Of a DNA stretch of 64,000 nt, positions 34,276 through 45,615 are shown piece after piece. The translations under genes and the position numbers were made by a program. Origin of the DNA: an uncultured Cellvibrio sp. Lineage in GTDB: Bacteria; Pseudomonadota; Gammaproteobacteria; Pseudomonadales; Cellvibrionaceae. The stretch is taken from positions 4,504 through 68,503 of the forward strand of contig CAMLKG010000024.1 in the NCBI GenBank assembly GCA_946480695.1, read 5' to 3'. The notes beneath the pieces were generated by a model. It was not told the DNA's origin and searched no databases. It worked only from the letters and a program-made list of their open reading frames with translations. Within the stretch, counting starts at the first letter, position 1, and each line of letters begins with the position of its first letter.

Positions 34276-35430
34276 CTATTCATCGACCAATAAGGTTTCC
34301 TGGTTAATTAATTGGGTGATTGCTGCGCGATTAACCGGGTCTTGTACCAATGGTTTGATTTCATGCCAACTGATTTCTACCTCTTTGCATACCAATTCAG
34401 CCAGTTCGCGCGTGCAGCAAATGGCTTCTCCATCCGCAAATAAAAGCGTCCCCTTTTCATCGCTGTGGAAGGCGAGGCGCGCCGAGGGATGACGCCATAG
34501 CAACTCACCATCCGCTAATGCAGATTGCCATTCATCGGCATCTATCTCCAGGGGCTCTTCCTGGGTTTGTTCCAGGTATTTGCGTTCGGTCATAAATTTA
34601 CCAAACCAGAGCGCAATATTTTCCCCGGTGAGATGTTGCAAAACTATGTTGCGCACTTGCTCAATGGCTTTCGTGTTAATCTCGCCGGGATTTTCCTGCA
34701 AGGCTAAATCCGGGTCCGTGTACCGTAAATCATCTTCAATGGAGAGCGCAATTTCCTGGCCGATTTCGGCAATGATATCGGCATGGCTGGGGGCGCGAAA
34801 ACCTATTGAATAAGTCATGCAATCATCGCCCTGGGCATTGCCCCAATGGGCAATGCCGGGCGGAATATAAAGCATATCGCCAGGCTCCAGGACCCATTCT
34901 TCCGAAGTATGGAATTCATTCAGGATTTTAAGGCGGGTGCCTTCAACCCGCGGTGAGTTGCTGTCACACATCTGACCGATTTTCCAATGGCGTTTACCTA
35001 AGCCTTGCAATAAAAATACATCGTAGTAATCAAAGTGAGGGCCAACACCCCCCTTATCGGGTGCGTAACTAATCATTAGATCATCCAGCCGCCAGTTGGG
35101 GATAAAGCGGAAATAATCCAATAATTGATTTGCTTCGGGCACCCATTGGTCCACCGCTTGAACCAATAACGTCCAATGGGTTTCCGGCAGCTTTTCAAAT
35201 GTTTTTTCGTCAAAAGGTCCGTTGCGCAATTCCCAGGGCGTAGCGCCGTTTTCCAGCACAATGCGCGATTCCACTTCTTCTTCCAGCGCGAGGCCGGCAA
35301 GTTCATCCGGTGTAATGGGTGACTCAAAACCGGGGAATGCATTACGAATTAGCAATGGTTTTTTTTGCCAGTAATCGCGCAAGAATTCTTCTATTGGCAT
35401 ATCGCCAAGGTGTGTCAATGGAACTGTCAT
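34276..35430 (-). CDS. roxA: Ribosomal protein L16 arginine hydroxylase RoxA (YcfD)
   Basis: The 384-residue Fe(II)/2-oxoglutarate oxygenase hydroxylates Arg81 of ribosomal protein L16. It has the JmjC-type cupin with the iron facial triad HxD in GPHFDYYDVFLLQ and the distal His in PPGIAHWGNA. Residues about 12-30 (MPIEEFLRDYWQKKPLLIRN) are the classical start of YcfD. The C-terminal winged-helix region (about 280-380) is present. It lies downstream of purB in the minus-strand run, as is common in gammaproteobacteria. Confidence 0.93.
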   Translation of the reverse strand: MTVPLTHLGDMPIEEFLRDYWQKKPLLIRNAFPGFESPITPDELAGLALEEEVESRIVLENGATPWELRNGPFDEKTFEKLPETHWTLLVQAVDQWVPEANQLLDYFRFIPNWRLDDLMISYAPDKGGVGPHFDYYDVFLLQGLGKRHWKIGQMCDSNSPRVEGTRLKILNEFHTSEEWVLEPGDMLYIPPGIAHWGNAQGDDCMTYSIGFRAPSHADIIAEIGQEIALSIEDDLRYTDPDLALQENPGEINTKAIEQVRNIVLQHLTGENIALWFGKFMTERKYLEQTQEEPLEIDADEWQSALADGELLWRHPSARLAFHSDEKGTLLFADGEAICCTRELAELVCKEVEISWHEIKPLVQDPVNRAAITQLINQETLLVDE

Positions 35431-35500
35431 TTTTATCCTGCGAAGTTATCTATAGGTTTGGGCGAGTTAGCGATATTTAAGCTGGCGCCAATAAAATTAA

Positions 35501-35517
35501 GGGCTCATCGCGAGCCC
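35501..35517 (-). terminator. Intrinsic terminator after purB
   Basis: On the minus strand GGGCTC (35517-35512), loop GCGAT and GAGCCC (35506-35501) are followed by TTAATTTTATT. Confidence 0.7.
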
Positions 35518-35530
35518 CTGGTTTGCAGTT

Positions 35531-37584
<2,054 letters not shown>

Positions 37585-37631
37585 GCGATATCTCTCTACT
37601 TAGGCCGGGTTTGATTGAGTTGCGACACTTG

Positions 37632-38750
37632 TTAACGGTTGCCGGCAGATTCGATGACGGCGCCTCCAAGGCAAATATCCCCCTGGTAAAAAACTACCGA
37701 TTGCCCTGGGGTAACCGCGCGCTGGGGTTGGTCGAAAGTGACATCCAGGGTGCCATCGGCAAGGGTTTTAACGGTGCACGCCTGATCTGGCTGGCGATAG
37801 CGTGTTTTGGCCGTACATCTCATGTCATGTGAGGGCGGAATACCATTAATCCAATGGGACTGCCGGGCGAGCAGGTAATTGGTAAATAGAAGCGGGTGGT
37901 CTGTACCTTGTACAACCACCAATACGTTGCGGGCCAGATCCTTTTGGGCCACAAACCAGGGTTCTTCATTGGCACCTTTAACACCACCTATGCCCAACCC
38001 CTGGCGCTGGCCGATGGTGTGGTACATCAATCCGGTGTGTTCGCCTATAGCTTTGCCGTCAGGCGTCTGGATTTCGCCGGGTTGGGCGGGCAAATATTGT
38101 TGCAGAAAATCCTTAAAGCGGCGCTCACCAATGAAGCAGATGCCAGTACTGTCCTTTTTATTGTGGGTAACCAATCCGTGCTCTTCAGCTATGCGACGCA
38201 CTTCCGGTTTTTCCAGTTCGCCAACCGGAAAAAGGGAATGGGAAAACTCATCCTCGCCCACGGCATGCAGGAAGTAGCTTTGGTCTTTATTGGGGTCCAA
38301 CCCCTTTAACAAATAGGTATGGCCATCGCGATCGGCGCGGCGCACATAGTGACCGGTGGCGATCAACTCGCCGCCCAGCATACGCGCGTATTCCATGAAG
38401 ACCTTGAATTTGATCTCCCGGTTGCACAGTATGTCCGGGTTCGGGGTGCGGCCAGCTTTGTATTCTTGCAGGAAATGCTCAAACACATTATCCCAATATT
38501 CAGCCGCAAAGTTCGCGGTATGCAACCTAATACCGATACGCTCGCAAACCATCTGCGCATCCGCCAGGTCAGCTTTCGCGGTGCAATATTCGGTGCCGTC
38601 ATCCTCATCCCAGTTTTTCATAAACAGGCCTTCGACCTGGTATCCCTGTTGTTTAAGTAAGAGCGCTGAAACGGAGGAATCCACACCGCCGGACATGCCA
38701 ACAATGACGCGAGTACCGGCTGAAACCACAGGATTGGAGGATAGGGTCAT
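37632..38750 (-). CDS. mnmA: tRNA-specific 2-thiouridylase MnmA
   Basis: MnmA makes 2-thiouridine at wobble position 34 of tRNA Lys, Glu and Gln. The 372-residue protein has the PP-loop [16 protein letters not shown], the first catalytic Cys in [29 protein letters not shown], and the second Cys in [15 protein letters not shown]. The C-terminal beta-barrel domain is complete. TusA of the same sulfur relay is encoded at 18545-18781. Confidence 0.97.
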   Translation of the reverse strand: MTLSSNPVVSAGTRVIVGMSGGVDSSVSALLLKQQGYQVEGLFMKNWDEDDGTEYCTAKADLADAQMVCERIGIRLHTANFAAEYWDNVFEHFLQEYKAGRTPNPDILCNREIKFKVFMEYARMLGGELIATGHYVRRADRDGHTYLLKGLDPNKDQSYFLHAVGEDEFSHSLFPVGELEKPEVRRIAEEHGLVTHNKKDSTGICFIGERRFKDFLQQYLPAQPGEIQTPDGKAIGEHTGLMYHTIGQRQGLGIGGVKGANEEPWFVAQKDLARNVLVVVQGTDHPLLFTNYLLARQSHWINGIPPSHDMRCTAKTRYRQPDQACTVKTLADGTLDVTFDQPQRAVTPGQSVVFYQGDICLGGAVIESAGNR

Positions 38751-38822
38751 AGGGAATAGCAGCAGTTTTGAAAGAAGGCTGGCATTTTACCCGCCCGCGC
38801 CAGTCACTGCCACCTTAACGGT

Positions 38823-39260
38823 TTAATTCACAACGGCCAGGGGAAAGCGCCGTCCGGCGCGGTAGTCTTCAATAACCTGCAAAGTCATCGGGCTGCGCAG
38901 TTGATCTTCGCGTTCCTTCAATTCTTCGTAAGTTAACCAGACGGCCTCAATAATCCCTGTATCCAGCGGGTGATTGGCATCGTGACTCACCGCTTCAGCA
39001 GTAAATGTTGTGCGTAAGTAGGTAATGCCATTACTTGGGGCGGTATAAAGATTTACTCCCACAACTCCTGTTAACTGAATCGTCCAGCCGGTTTCTTCCA
39101 GTGTTTCCCTTACTGCGGCTTCGCACAAGGTTTCATTGGGGTCCAGATGACCTGCGGGTTGGTTGTATACTTTTTTGCCATCAGATTCTTCGTAAACCAT
39201 TAAATAGCGATTATTGTGTTCGATAATAGTGGCGACGGTGACGTGCGGTGCCCAGCTCAT
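38823..39260 (-). CDS. nudJ: Nudix hydrolase NudJ-like
   Basis: Start at 39260 (MSWAPHVTVATIIEHNNRYL) agrees with NudJ and has a GGGA-type site upstream; the 19 codons before it are not conserved. The 145-residue protein has the Nudix box from GHLDPNETLCEAAVRE to TLEETGW with all key Gly, Glu and Arg residues. NudJ hydrolyses nucleoside di- and triphosphates and HMP-PP (thiamine precursor). The nudJ-mnmA-hflD-purB order equals that of E. coli. Confidence 0.9.
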   Translation of the reverse strand: MSWAPHVTVATIIEHNNRYLMVYEESDGKKVYNQPAGHLDPNETLCEAAVRETLEETGWTIQLTGVVGVNLYTAPSNGITYLRTTFTAEAVSHDANHPLDTGIIEAVWLTYEELKEREDQLRSPMTLQVIEDYRAGRRFPLAVVN

Positions 39261-39491
39261 ATGTAATCCCGTTAACTGTGAAATGGTTATTGTCGGAAGG
39301 GCGGTTTTGATTTGCAATAGTTATTGCCGCGTTCATTACCCTGCTATTTTTTCGGTAATTTAATTGTTGCCAGGAACCACGTTGCTGCAACACATTTAAG
39401 ATTGTAATTGGGTAGCCGGGATTGACCGTTTTATTTTTTCTTTGCTAGTCTCCGTCTGCTTCATAACAATGGATTATTTATAGGGACATTT

Positions 39492-39947
39492 ATGTATAAG
39501 GCTGCATTAGTTTTTTATCCTGAAGTTTTAGTGGGATTTAATAAAACCCAGCTTATTGAACGGCGCTTGTTTTCCACTGGGATAATAGGTTCCCGCTTCA
39601 ACGCATCGCCTGCATTCACCGCCGGTACGGTTTATCGGCAATATCTGCCCAAAAACGAAACCCTGCAGCGCTATCGCTACGGCATTATCCGTATTTATAT
39701 CCAGGCTGTTGGTCAATGGGTAACCAGTGGAGGCTTGTTATTGGACAGGACAAATATGGTGATTGTCGAAGGTGATGCATTTATCGCATCTAATAAACAA
39801 TGCGCCAGGCTATGTGAGTTTTTAGGAGGCATAACGGGCGATAAATACACGGTTGATATTGTCGCTGACGTTGGCTGTCTGGGCATCCGCGAAACAGAGC
39901 CTGAATATTTAATTAATAAATTTATCGCTCGTGACGGGCTCTCCTGA
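39492..39947 (+). CDS. Uncharacterised 151-residue protein
   Basis: ATG 39492 (MYKAALVFYPEVLVGFNKTQ) follows AGGGA by 6 bases. I do not recognise the family. The protein has no signal peptide; it seems alpha/beta with alternating strands (LLLDRTNMVIVEGDAFIAS, YTVDIVADVGCLGIRE) and three cysteines or fewer. A weak promoter (TTGACC, 18-bp spacer, TAGTCT, 39422-39451) lies upstream. It is isolated between nudJ (divergent) and the second RND operon, and a palindrome with a T-run follows 116 bp later. Confidence 0.6.
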   Translation: MYKAALVFYPEVLVGFNKTQLIERRLFSTGIIGSRFNASPAFTAGTVYRQYLPKNETLQRYRYGIIRIYIQAVGQWVTSGGLLLDRTNMVIVEGDAFIASNKQCARLCEFLGGITGDKYTVDIVADVGCLGIRETEPEYLINKFIARDGLS

Positions 39948-40062
39948 CATTCCCTGGCAAGCGTGTGGTGATAATGGCCATTCCGATGATGAATGTCATA
40001 AATTTGTTTTAAGCAAAACAATTTCTTGGAACTGTCACTGAAAAGGGAATATGATTCACGAA

Positions 40063-40078
40063 CCGACCAGATGGTCGG
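40063..40078. promoter_or_regulatory. CCGACC-AGAT-GGTCGG palindrome: TetR-type operator or terminator
   Basis: The 6-bp perfect arms around a 4-bp centre look like operators of TetR-family regulators that control efflux pumps. It lies 8 bp ahead of the promoter candidate for the second RND operon. It can also be read as the terminator of gene 39492-39947, since CTGG and then TTTTTT follow the stem. Both uses are possible. Confidence 0.45.
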
Positions 40079-40086
40079 CTGGTTTT

Positions 40087-40115
40087 TTGATAACCGGATT
40101 AACTAATGCTTTATT
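40087..40115 (+). promoter_or_regulatory. Candidate promoter of the second RND operon
   Basis: TTGATA (40087-40092), 17-bp spacer, TTTATT (40110-40115). It implies a long leader of about 185 nt before the adaptor ATG. Confidence 0.35.
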
Positions 40116-40308
40116 ACACTTTGTGACATTTGTTGATTTTGGTTTTGTTGGTGGCTATGCAACAATTTTCCGGCTCGTAATTCATGATGGGGCCGGAATT
40201 ATGGTCGGGACACCGTTCCACCTTATCCTCCCCGCCGATAGTGCTGCTTGGTCCATTCATTCAATCATCTCGTCCTTTCAATAGTTTTTCAGAAATGGTT
40301 CTTCATAT

Positions 40309-41433
40309 ATGAGCAAGGTGAAATCTTCAATTATTGCCGCCGCTAGTTTGTTTGGGGTTTTTATAGTGGTTGCCGGAATTAAGGCGACTCAGGTCATGGC
40401 TATGATTGAGGCAGGGAAAAACACGCCCGCGCCCTCTGAAACCGTGAGTACTTTTACCGCTGAAGTCCAGCATTGGCCCAATACTTACACGGCTATGGGA
40501 ACCGTTGAAGCGTCAGAGGGAATCATGATTACCGCCGAAGTCGCCGGTAAGGTTAAGGAAATTCGTTTCAAATCCGGCGAGCAAGTGAAAAAAGGAACCG
40601 TGATTCTGGTCCAGGAGTCCGGTAATGAGCAAGCGCAGCTAAGTGCTGCTGAAGCAAGGTTACGTTTGGCCAAATCCAACCACGAACGACTGGTTGAACT
40701 ACGTAAGCGCAACACCGTGTCCCAAAGTGAATTGGATACCGCCATCCAGCAAATGGAGTCTGCGCTGGGTGATGTAGGTGACTTGAAAACTACCCTTGAG
40801 AAAAAACTTGTACGCGCGCCATTCGATGGTCGTTTAGGCATTCGCCAGGTTGACCTGGGGGAAGATTTACAAGTAGGCAGTGAAATTGTATCCCTGCAAG
40901 CAACCAATAGCGTGCGGGTCAATTTTCCAGTTCCGCAATTCTGGTTGGTACAAATGGATCGCGGGTTGCCGGTAGAAGTAAATGTTGGTGATGGATCTGA
41001 TTCAACCATGAAAGGCCAGATTACTGCCATAGGTGCGGAAATAAGCACAACCACCCGCAATGCTATCGTTCAATCTTATTTGAACAATGACAAAAACCAA
41101 TTGATCCCCGGCATGGCGGTTGAGACCAAAGTGACCTTGTCTGATCCGCAAGAGGTACTGGCAATTCCTGCAACTGCGGTAATTTATGCGCCCTTTGGTG
41201 ATACTGTATTTGTTATAGAACCGGGTGAAAAAGAGGGCACTTTCAAAGCGCGCCAGCAATTTGTGCGGTTGGGTAAAGCGCGCGGCGATTTCATTGAAAT
41301 TGTTGATGGCTTGAAATCAGGCGATGTGGTTGCCAGCGCCGGGGCATTTAAATTATTGAATGGCCAGGCGGTTACCGTGAGCGCTATGCCTACACCGGAA
41401 TATCAATTAAACCCAACTCCTTCCGATAGTTGA
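40309..41433 (+). CDS. RND efflux periplasmic adaptor, second system
   Basis: The 374-residue adaptor begins with an uncleaved-looking anchor or signal (residues about 7-30, SIIAAASLFGVFIVVAGI). It has the lipoyl half motif AMGTVEASEGIMITAEVAGKV (part) with RFKSGEQVKKGTVIL, a helical hairpin about 105-160, and the return half LVRAPFDGRLGIRQVDLGEDL. A C-terminal domain ends with a Pro-rich tail. It resembles MexH/MexC-like and VexC-like proteins but cannot be assigned. The pump starts 83 bp later, after a hairpin. Confidence 0.9.
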   Translation: MSKVKSSIIAAASLFGVFIVVAGIKATQVMAMIEAGKNTPAPSETVSTFTAEVQHWPNTYTAMGTVEASEGIMITAEVAGKVKEIRFKSGEQVKKGTVILVQESGNEQAQLSAAEARLRLAKSNHERLVELRKRNTVSQSELDTAIQQMESALGDVGDLKTTLEKKLVRAPFDGRLGIRQVDLGEDLQVGSEIVSLQATNSVRVNFPVPQFWLVQMDRGLPVEVNVGDGSDSTMKGQITAIGAEISTTTRNAIVQSYLNNDKNQLIPGMAVETKVTLSDPQEVLAIPATAVIYAPFGDTVFVIEPGEKEGTFKARQQFVRLGKARGDFIEIVDGLKSGDVVASAGAFKLLNGQAVTVSAMPTPEYQLNPTPSDS

Positions 41434-41443
41434 TCAACAATGC

Positions 41444-41469
41444 TCCTTGTCGCTTTTACGCGGCAAGGA
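41444..41469 (+). other. Intercistronic hairpin between adaptor and pump genes
   Basis: TCCTTGTCGC (41444-41453) and GCGGCAAGGA (41460-41469) form a 10-bp stem with one U-G pair and a 6-nt loop. No T-run follows, so it is more likely an mRNA stability or processing element than a terminator. Confidence 0.5.
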
Positions 41470-41516
41470 AGCAACCAAATTACACATAAGCCGAAAAGCC
41501 AACGAGCCCATAACTT

Positions 41517-44500
41517 ATGAAATTTACCGATATTTTTATCAGGCGTCCGGTTCTCTCCATTGTAGTGAGCCTGCTTATTTTAATTTTGGGGGTTCAGGCC
41601 GGGAATAACCTCACCGTTCGCCAATATCCCCGCAGTGACATTTCTGTAATTATCATCAATACCGTATATGTAGGTGCCAATGCTGAGTTGGTGCGTGGTT
41701 TTATCACTACGCCTATTGAGCGCGCGATTGCATCCGCCGGAGGCATTGACTACATCGAATCACAAAGTGCTATGGGTATGTCCACAGTGACGGCGCATTT
41801 GCGCCTGAACTACGACCCGCTCAAAGCCATGACTGAAATCTCGGCGAAAGTGAATCAGGTGCGTAATGAATTGCCTCCCGAAGCGGAAGTGCCATCTATT
41901 CGGATCGAGTCGGCGGATTCACAGTTTGCTGCAGCTTATTTGAGTTTCAGTTCGGAAATTCTTGAGCAAAACCAAATTACGGATTTCCTTACCCGTTCGA
42001 TCCAGCCACGTTTGATTGCCATTAACGGCGTGCAAAAAGCCGATGTACTTGGTGGCAGGACCTTTGCAATGCGTATCTGGTTAAAACCCGAGCGCATGGC
42101 CGCATTAAATGTAACGCCGGTGCAGGTACGGGCCGCATTGCAGGCCAATAACGTTCAGGCAGCTGTGGGACAAACCCGTGGCTCTTATACGCAAGTAAAT
42201 TTACGTGCGGATACTGATTTAAAAAGTGTCGATGAATTCAAGCAGTTAATTGTTCGCAATTCACCGGAAGGCATTATTCGTTTGAGTGATATTGCAGATG
42301 TTGTACTCGGCGCGGAAAACTATGACACGGTTGTGAACTATTCCGGCGATACAGCGGTATTTATGGGCGTTTGGGTTGCCCCTAACGCTAATGCACTCGA
42401 TGTGATGAAGGCAGTGAACAAGGAAATGGAAGCAATCAAGGCGGAGCTGCCGACCGGTCTCTCAGGTACGGTGGCTTATGACTCTACCGAATATATTGAT
42501 GCAGCTATTCACGAAGTTGTTAAAACCTTGACGGAAACCTTGCTGATCATCGTGATCGTAATTTTCCTGTTCCTCGGTTTCAGTCGTTCCGTCATTATTC
42601 CCGTATTAGCGATACCGCTTTCACTGGTCGGGGCGCTTTTCATTATGCAAGTCTGCGGATTCTCATTGAACCTGCTTACACTACTTTCCATCGTGCTTTG
42701 CGTAGGCCTGGTGGTGGACGATGCGATTGTGATGGTGGAAAACATCGAGCGTCACATCCAGGACGGTGTGAAGCCATTCCAGGCGGCGATAACGTCTGCG
42801 CGTGAACTGGCAGGCCCGATTTTGGCAATGACGGTGACCCTGGCTTCGGTATATATCCCGATCGGTTTACAAGGTGGCCTTATTGGTTCCCTGTTCAGGG
42901 AATTTGCGATCACCCTGGCAGGTGCGGTGACTATTTCAGCGATAGTGGCGATCACCCTGTCGCCAATGCTGGGTTCACGCATGTTGAAGGCGCATGAGGG
43001 ATTGAACGCTCCCTTGGAAAAACCATTTGAGCGTTTTCGCGAATGGTACAAACTCAAACTGGATGTGAGCCTTCAAAGTCGTCTCGGTGTTTATATTTTC
43101 TGGGTGGGGATTACCCTGATGTGTATTCCGCTGTACATGCAATCCCCCAAGGAATTGGCCCCCGTGGAAGACCAAGGGGTAATCTTTGGTATTGTCGATT
43201 CCCAGTCAAACTCAACTGTTGATCAATCTTCGTTTTTCGGTAAACAAGTCAATCAAGCTTTTATGAGCGTGCCTGAGACAGATTTTACCTTCCAATTGAC
43301 AATGCCTACGGGCGGTTTCTCCGGCATGGTGACCAAACCATGGGAAGAGCGCGATCGCGATGTATTCCAAATCATGCCTGAAATACAACAAAAACTTGCC
43401 GCCATCGCCGGTGTGAAAATCCTGCCGATTACACCTCCTGCGCTACCTGGTGGCGGGCAATTCCCGGTGGAATTTGTTCTGGCGTCAACAGCGGATGTTA
43501 AGGAAATTTATGATTATGCGCTGAAAATCCAGGACATTATGATGAAGTCCGGCAAATTCTATTTCCAAACGCTGGACGTAAAAGTGGATCAGCCGGATTA
43601 CAAATTAAACATTGATCGCGAAAAAGTCGCAGACCTTGGCCTGGATTTGCAAACTGTTACCAATGATGTAGGGACCCTGCTTGGTGGTGGATGGGTGAAC
43701 CGTTTCAATATGGCGGGTCAGAGCTACAAAGTGATTCCGCAAGTTAAACGTGTTGATCGCCTGAGTGCGGATGACTTATCAAACCTATATGTAACGGGGC
43801 CGAATGGCGGTTTGATTCGTTTGGACCAGGTGGCAAGTATTACCCACAGCACCGAGCCGCGTACGATTAATCGTATGCAACAGTTGAATGCAGTAAAAAT
43901 CAGCGGGGTTCCCGGTGTACCATTGGGCGAAGCCCTGGCGTTCCTGGAAGGTGAAGCGCGCAAGATCTTGCCAAAGAATTACACTATTGATTACACCGGT
44001 GAGTCGCGCCAATTGAAGCGCGAGGGTAACACCTTCTTGCCGGCATTTATCATGGCGGTTGTAATGATCTTCCTGGTACTTGCAGCCCAATACAATAGCT
44101 TCCGTGATCCATTGGTAATCCTTGCCGGTTCTGTTCCTTTGGCCATGTTCGGCGCCTTATTGTTTACCTTCTGGAAAATACCCATGCCGATCCCGTTTTT
44201 CACCGATGGGTTCACCAGTACGCTCAATATTTATTCCCAGGTGGGTTTGGTTACGCTGATGGGGTTAATTGCGCGTAACGGTATCCTGGTGGTGGAGTTT
44301 GCCAATAAATTGCAAGAGCAGGGCATTGCCAAGCTTGAAGCGATTCGCGAGGCTTCGGCGTTGCGTTTGCGTCCGGTAATGATGACCAGCGTAGCGACTA
44401 TTGCCGGTCATACGCCGCTGATTTTTGCATCGGGAGCCGGTGCTGAAGCGCGCAATTCTATAGGTATAGTACTGGTCCTGGGCATGACGATAGGCACCTT

Positions 44501-44597
44501 CTTTACCTTGTTTGTCCTGCCATCGGTTTACATGCTGTTGGCGAAGGACCACCAGCATGATCGTGAAGCATTGGAACAATTAGCCGAGGCGGGTTAA
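41517..44597 (+). CDS. RND efflux pump, inner-membrane transporter, second system
   Basis: This 1026-residue AcrB-type transporter begins MKFTDIFIRRPVLSIVVSLL and shows the double aspartate in GLVVDDAIVMVENIERH (TM4), LREFAITLAGAVTISAI-like TM6 and IARNGILVVEFANKL in TM11. It belongs to the same superfamily as the pump at 26100-29216 but is clearly a different lineage, judging by differing loops (for example YPRSDISVIIINTVYVGANA after TM1). Substrate unknown. The outer-membrane partner is not encoded nearby, so a shared TolC is likely. Confidence 0.93.
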   Translation: MKFTDIFIRRPVLSIVVSLLILILGVQAGNNLTVRQYPRSDISVIIINTVYVGANAELVRGFITTPIERAIASAGGIDYIESQSAMGMSTVTAHLRLNYDPLKAMTEISAKVNQVRNELPPEAEVPSIRIESADSQFAAAYLSFSSEILEQNQITDFLTRSIQPRLIAINGVQKADVLGGRTFAMRIWLKPERMAALNVTPVQVRAALQANNVQAAVGQTRGSYTQVNLRADTDLKSVDEFKQLIVRNSPEGIIRLSDIADVVLGAENYDTVVNYSGDTAVFMGVWVAPNANALDVMKAVNKEMEAIKAELPTGLSGTVAYDSTEYIDAAIHEVVKTLTETLLIIVIVIFLFLGFSRSVIIPVLAIPLSLVGALFIMQVCGFSLNLLTLLSIVLCVGLVVDDAIVMVENIERHIQDGVKPFQAAITSARELAGPILAMTVTLASVYIPIGLQGGLIGSLFREFAITLAGAVTISAIVAITLSPMLGSRMLKAHEGLNAPLEKPFERFREWYKLKLDVSLQSRLGVYIFWVGITLMCIPLYMQSPKELAPVEDQGVIFGIVDSQSNSTVDQSSFFGKQVNQAFMSVPETDFTFQLTMPTGGFSGMVTKPWEERDRDVFQIMPEIQQKLAAIAGVKILPITPPALPGGGQFPVEFVLASTADVKEIYDYALKIQDIMMKSGKFYFQTLDVKVDQPDYKLNIDREKVADLGLDLQTVTNDVGTLLGGGWVNRFNMAGQSYKVIPQVKRVDRLSADDLSNLYVTGPNGGLIRLDQVASITHSTEPRTINRMQQLNAVKISGVPGVPLGEALAFLEGEARKILPKNYTIDYTGESRQLKREGNTFLPAFIMAVVMIFLVLAAQYNSFRDPLVILAGSVPLAMFGALLFTFWKIPMPIPFFTDGFTSTLNIYSQVGLVTLMGLIARNGILVVEFANKLQEQGIAKLEAIREASALRLRPVMMTSVATIAGHTPLIFASGAGAEARNSIGIVLVLGMTIGTFFTLFVLPSVYMLLAKDHQHDREALEQLAEAG

Positions 44598-44610
44598 TTC
44601 CGGTTTGTTG

Positions 44611-44638
44611 AAAAAGGGTGCCTGTCGGCACCCTTTTT
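44611..44638 (+). terminator. Intrinsic terminator after the second RND operon
   Basis: AAAAAGGGTGCC, loop TGTC and GGCACCCTTTTTT form a strong hairpin with a T-run. Confidence 0.9.
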
Positions 44639-44698
44639 TGTTAGGGTTGCAACCAATTTTGCAAGACAAACGAGCTGTCAGGGTATGAGGTTTTGTGT

Positions 44699-45550
44699 AT
44701 GGCGATGAATCAAGGTGCGGTATCCCCCCAATCGATTCCCCAGGTAAAAAATATAATTGCAGTGGCATCGGGCAAGGGAGGGGTGGGTAAATCGACCACT
44801 GCGGTAAATCTGGCATTGGCATTGGCGGCCGAAGGGGCGCGCGTGGGCATTCTCGATGCGGATATTTATGGTCCCAGCCAACCGCATTTACTCGGTATAG
44901 GTCAGCGCCGACCGGACATTGCCGGTGAGCCCGGTAAACAACAAATGATTCCAATACAGGCTTATGGCATCCAATCAATTTCCATGGGCTATCTGGTGAC
45001 CGAGGAAACACCGATGTTATGGCGCGGCCCTATGGCCACCGGTGCGTTGCAACAATTATTAATGCAGACCCGCTGGGATAACCTGGATTATCTAATCATC
45101 GATATGCCTCCGGGCACCGGCGACATCCAAATTACCCTTGCGCAAAAAGTGCCGGTCACCGGAGCTGTAATCGTAACCACCCCGCAGGATATTGCCTTGC
45201 TTGATGCAAAAAAAGGCATCGAAATGTTCCGCAAGGTAAACGTCCCCGTGTTTGGCGTGGTGGAGAATATGGCAATTCATATTTGTTCCAATTGCGGCCA
45301 TGAAGAGCATATCTTTGGTGAGGGCGGGGGAGAGCGCATTGCGCGGGATTATCAAACCGAATTGTTAGGTTCCTTGCCGTTGGATTTGTCGATTCGGGCC
45401 GACGCAGATGCAGGTAAACCCACGGTGGCCGCCAATCCGGATTCCGCAATCAGCCATCACTACCGGATGATCGCCCGCAAATTAATTGCGAAGGTAGGTA
45501 TCCATAAATTACAAGCCGATATTCCCGATATTGAAATCACGGATGATTGA
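44699..45550 (+). CDS. mrp: Iron-sulfur cluster carrier protein, Mrp/ApbC family (short form)
   Basis: Start ATG 44699 (MAMNQGAVSPQSIPQ) has GAGG 8 bases upstream. The 283-residue P-loop protein has the deviant Walker A SGKGGVGKST, IDMPPGTGD (switch II) and the CxxC cluster-binding pair in HICSNCGHEE. It carries and transfers 4Fe-4S clusters. The N-terminal MIP18 (DUF59) domain found in E. coli ApbC (369 residues) is absent; no trace of it lies upstream, since a terminator is there. It is convergent with the mannanase gene. Confidence 0.9.
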   Translation: MAMNQGAVSPQSIPQVKNIIAVASGKGGVGKSTTAVNLALALAAEGARVGILDADIYGPSQPHLLGIGQRRPDIAGEPGKQQMIPIQAYGIQSISMGYLVTEETPMLWRGPMATGALQQLLMQTRWDNLDYLIIDMPPGTGDIQITLAQKVPVTGAVIVTTPQDIALLDAKKGIEMFRKVNVPVFGVVENMAIHICSNCGHEEHIFGEGGGERIARDYQTELLGSLPLDLSIRADADAGKPTVAANPDSAISHHYRMIARKLIAKVGIHKLQADIPDIEITDD

Positions 45551-45567
45551 TCCATTATCTGTTGCAT

Positions 45568-45596
45568 AAAAAAGCCCTCGTAATGAGGGCTTTTTT
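45568..45596. terminator. Bidirectional intrinsic terminator between mrp and the GH26 gene
   Basis: GCCCTC (45574-45579), loop GTAAT and GAGGGC (45585-45590), flanked by six A on the left and six T on the right. Confidence 0.9.
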
Positions 45597-45615
45597 ATGA
45601 GCGTTTTGCCTGGTT

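Larger units (their letters stand above)
39948..40308. other. 361-bp non-coding gap upstream of the second RND operon
   Basis: It contains a CCGACC/GGTCGG palindrome (40063-40078), a sigma-70 promoter candidate (40087-40115) and a TTCCGGC/GCCGGAA inverted repeat (40068+100 and onward: arms 40168-40174 and 40192-40198). A 77-codon frame at 40051-40284 runs through all of these and is not called as a gene. Confidence 0.5.

Noticed and set aside
39948..40062. GACATT...AATGTC pairing after gene 39492-39947 as its terminator
   Set aside because: Arms are over 40 nt apart and no T-run follows.
40051..40284. 77-codon + strand frame with an AAGGGA-like ribosome site
   Set aside because: It runs through the CCGACC palindrome, the promoter candidate and another inverted repeat; the protein has no family features. 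More likely a leader region than a gene.
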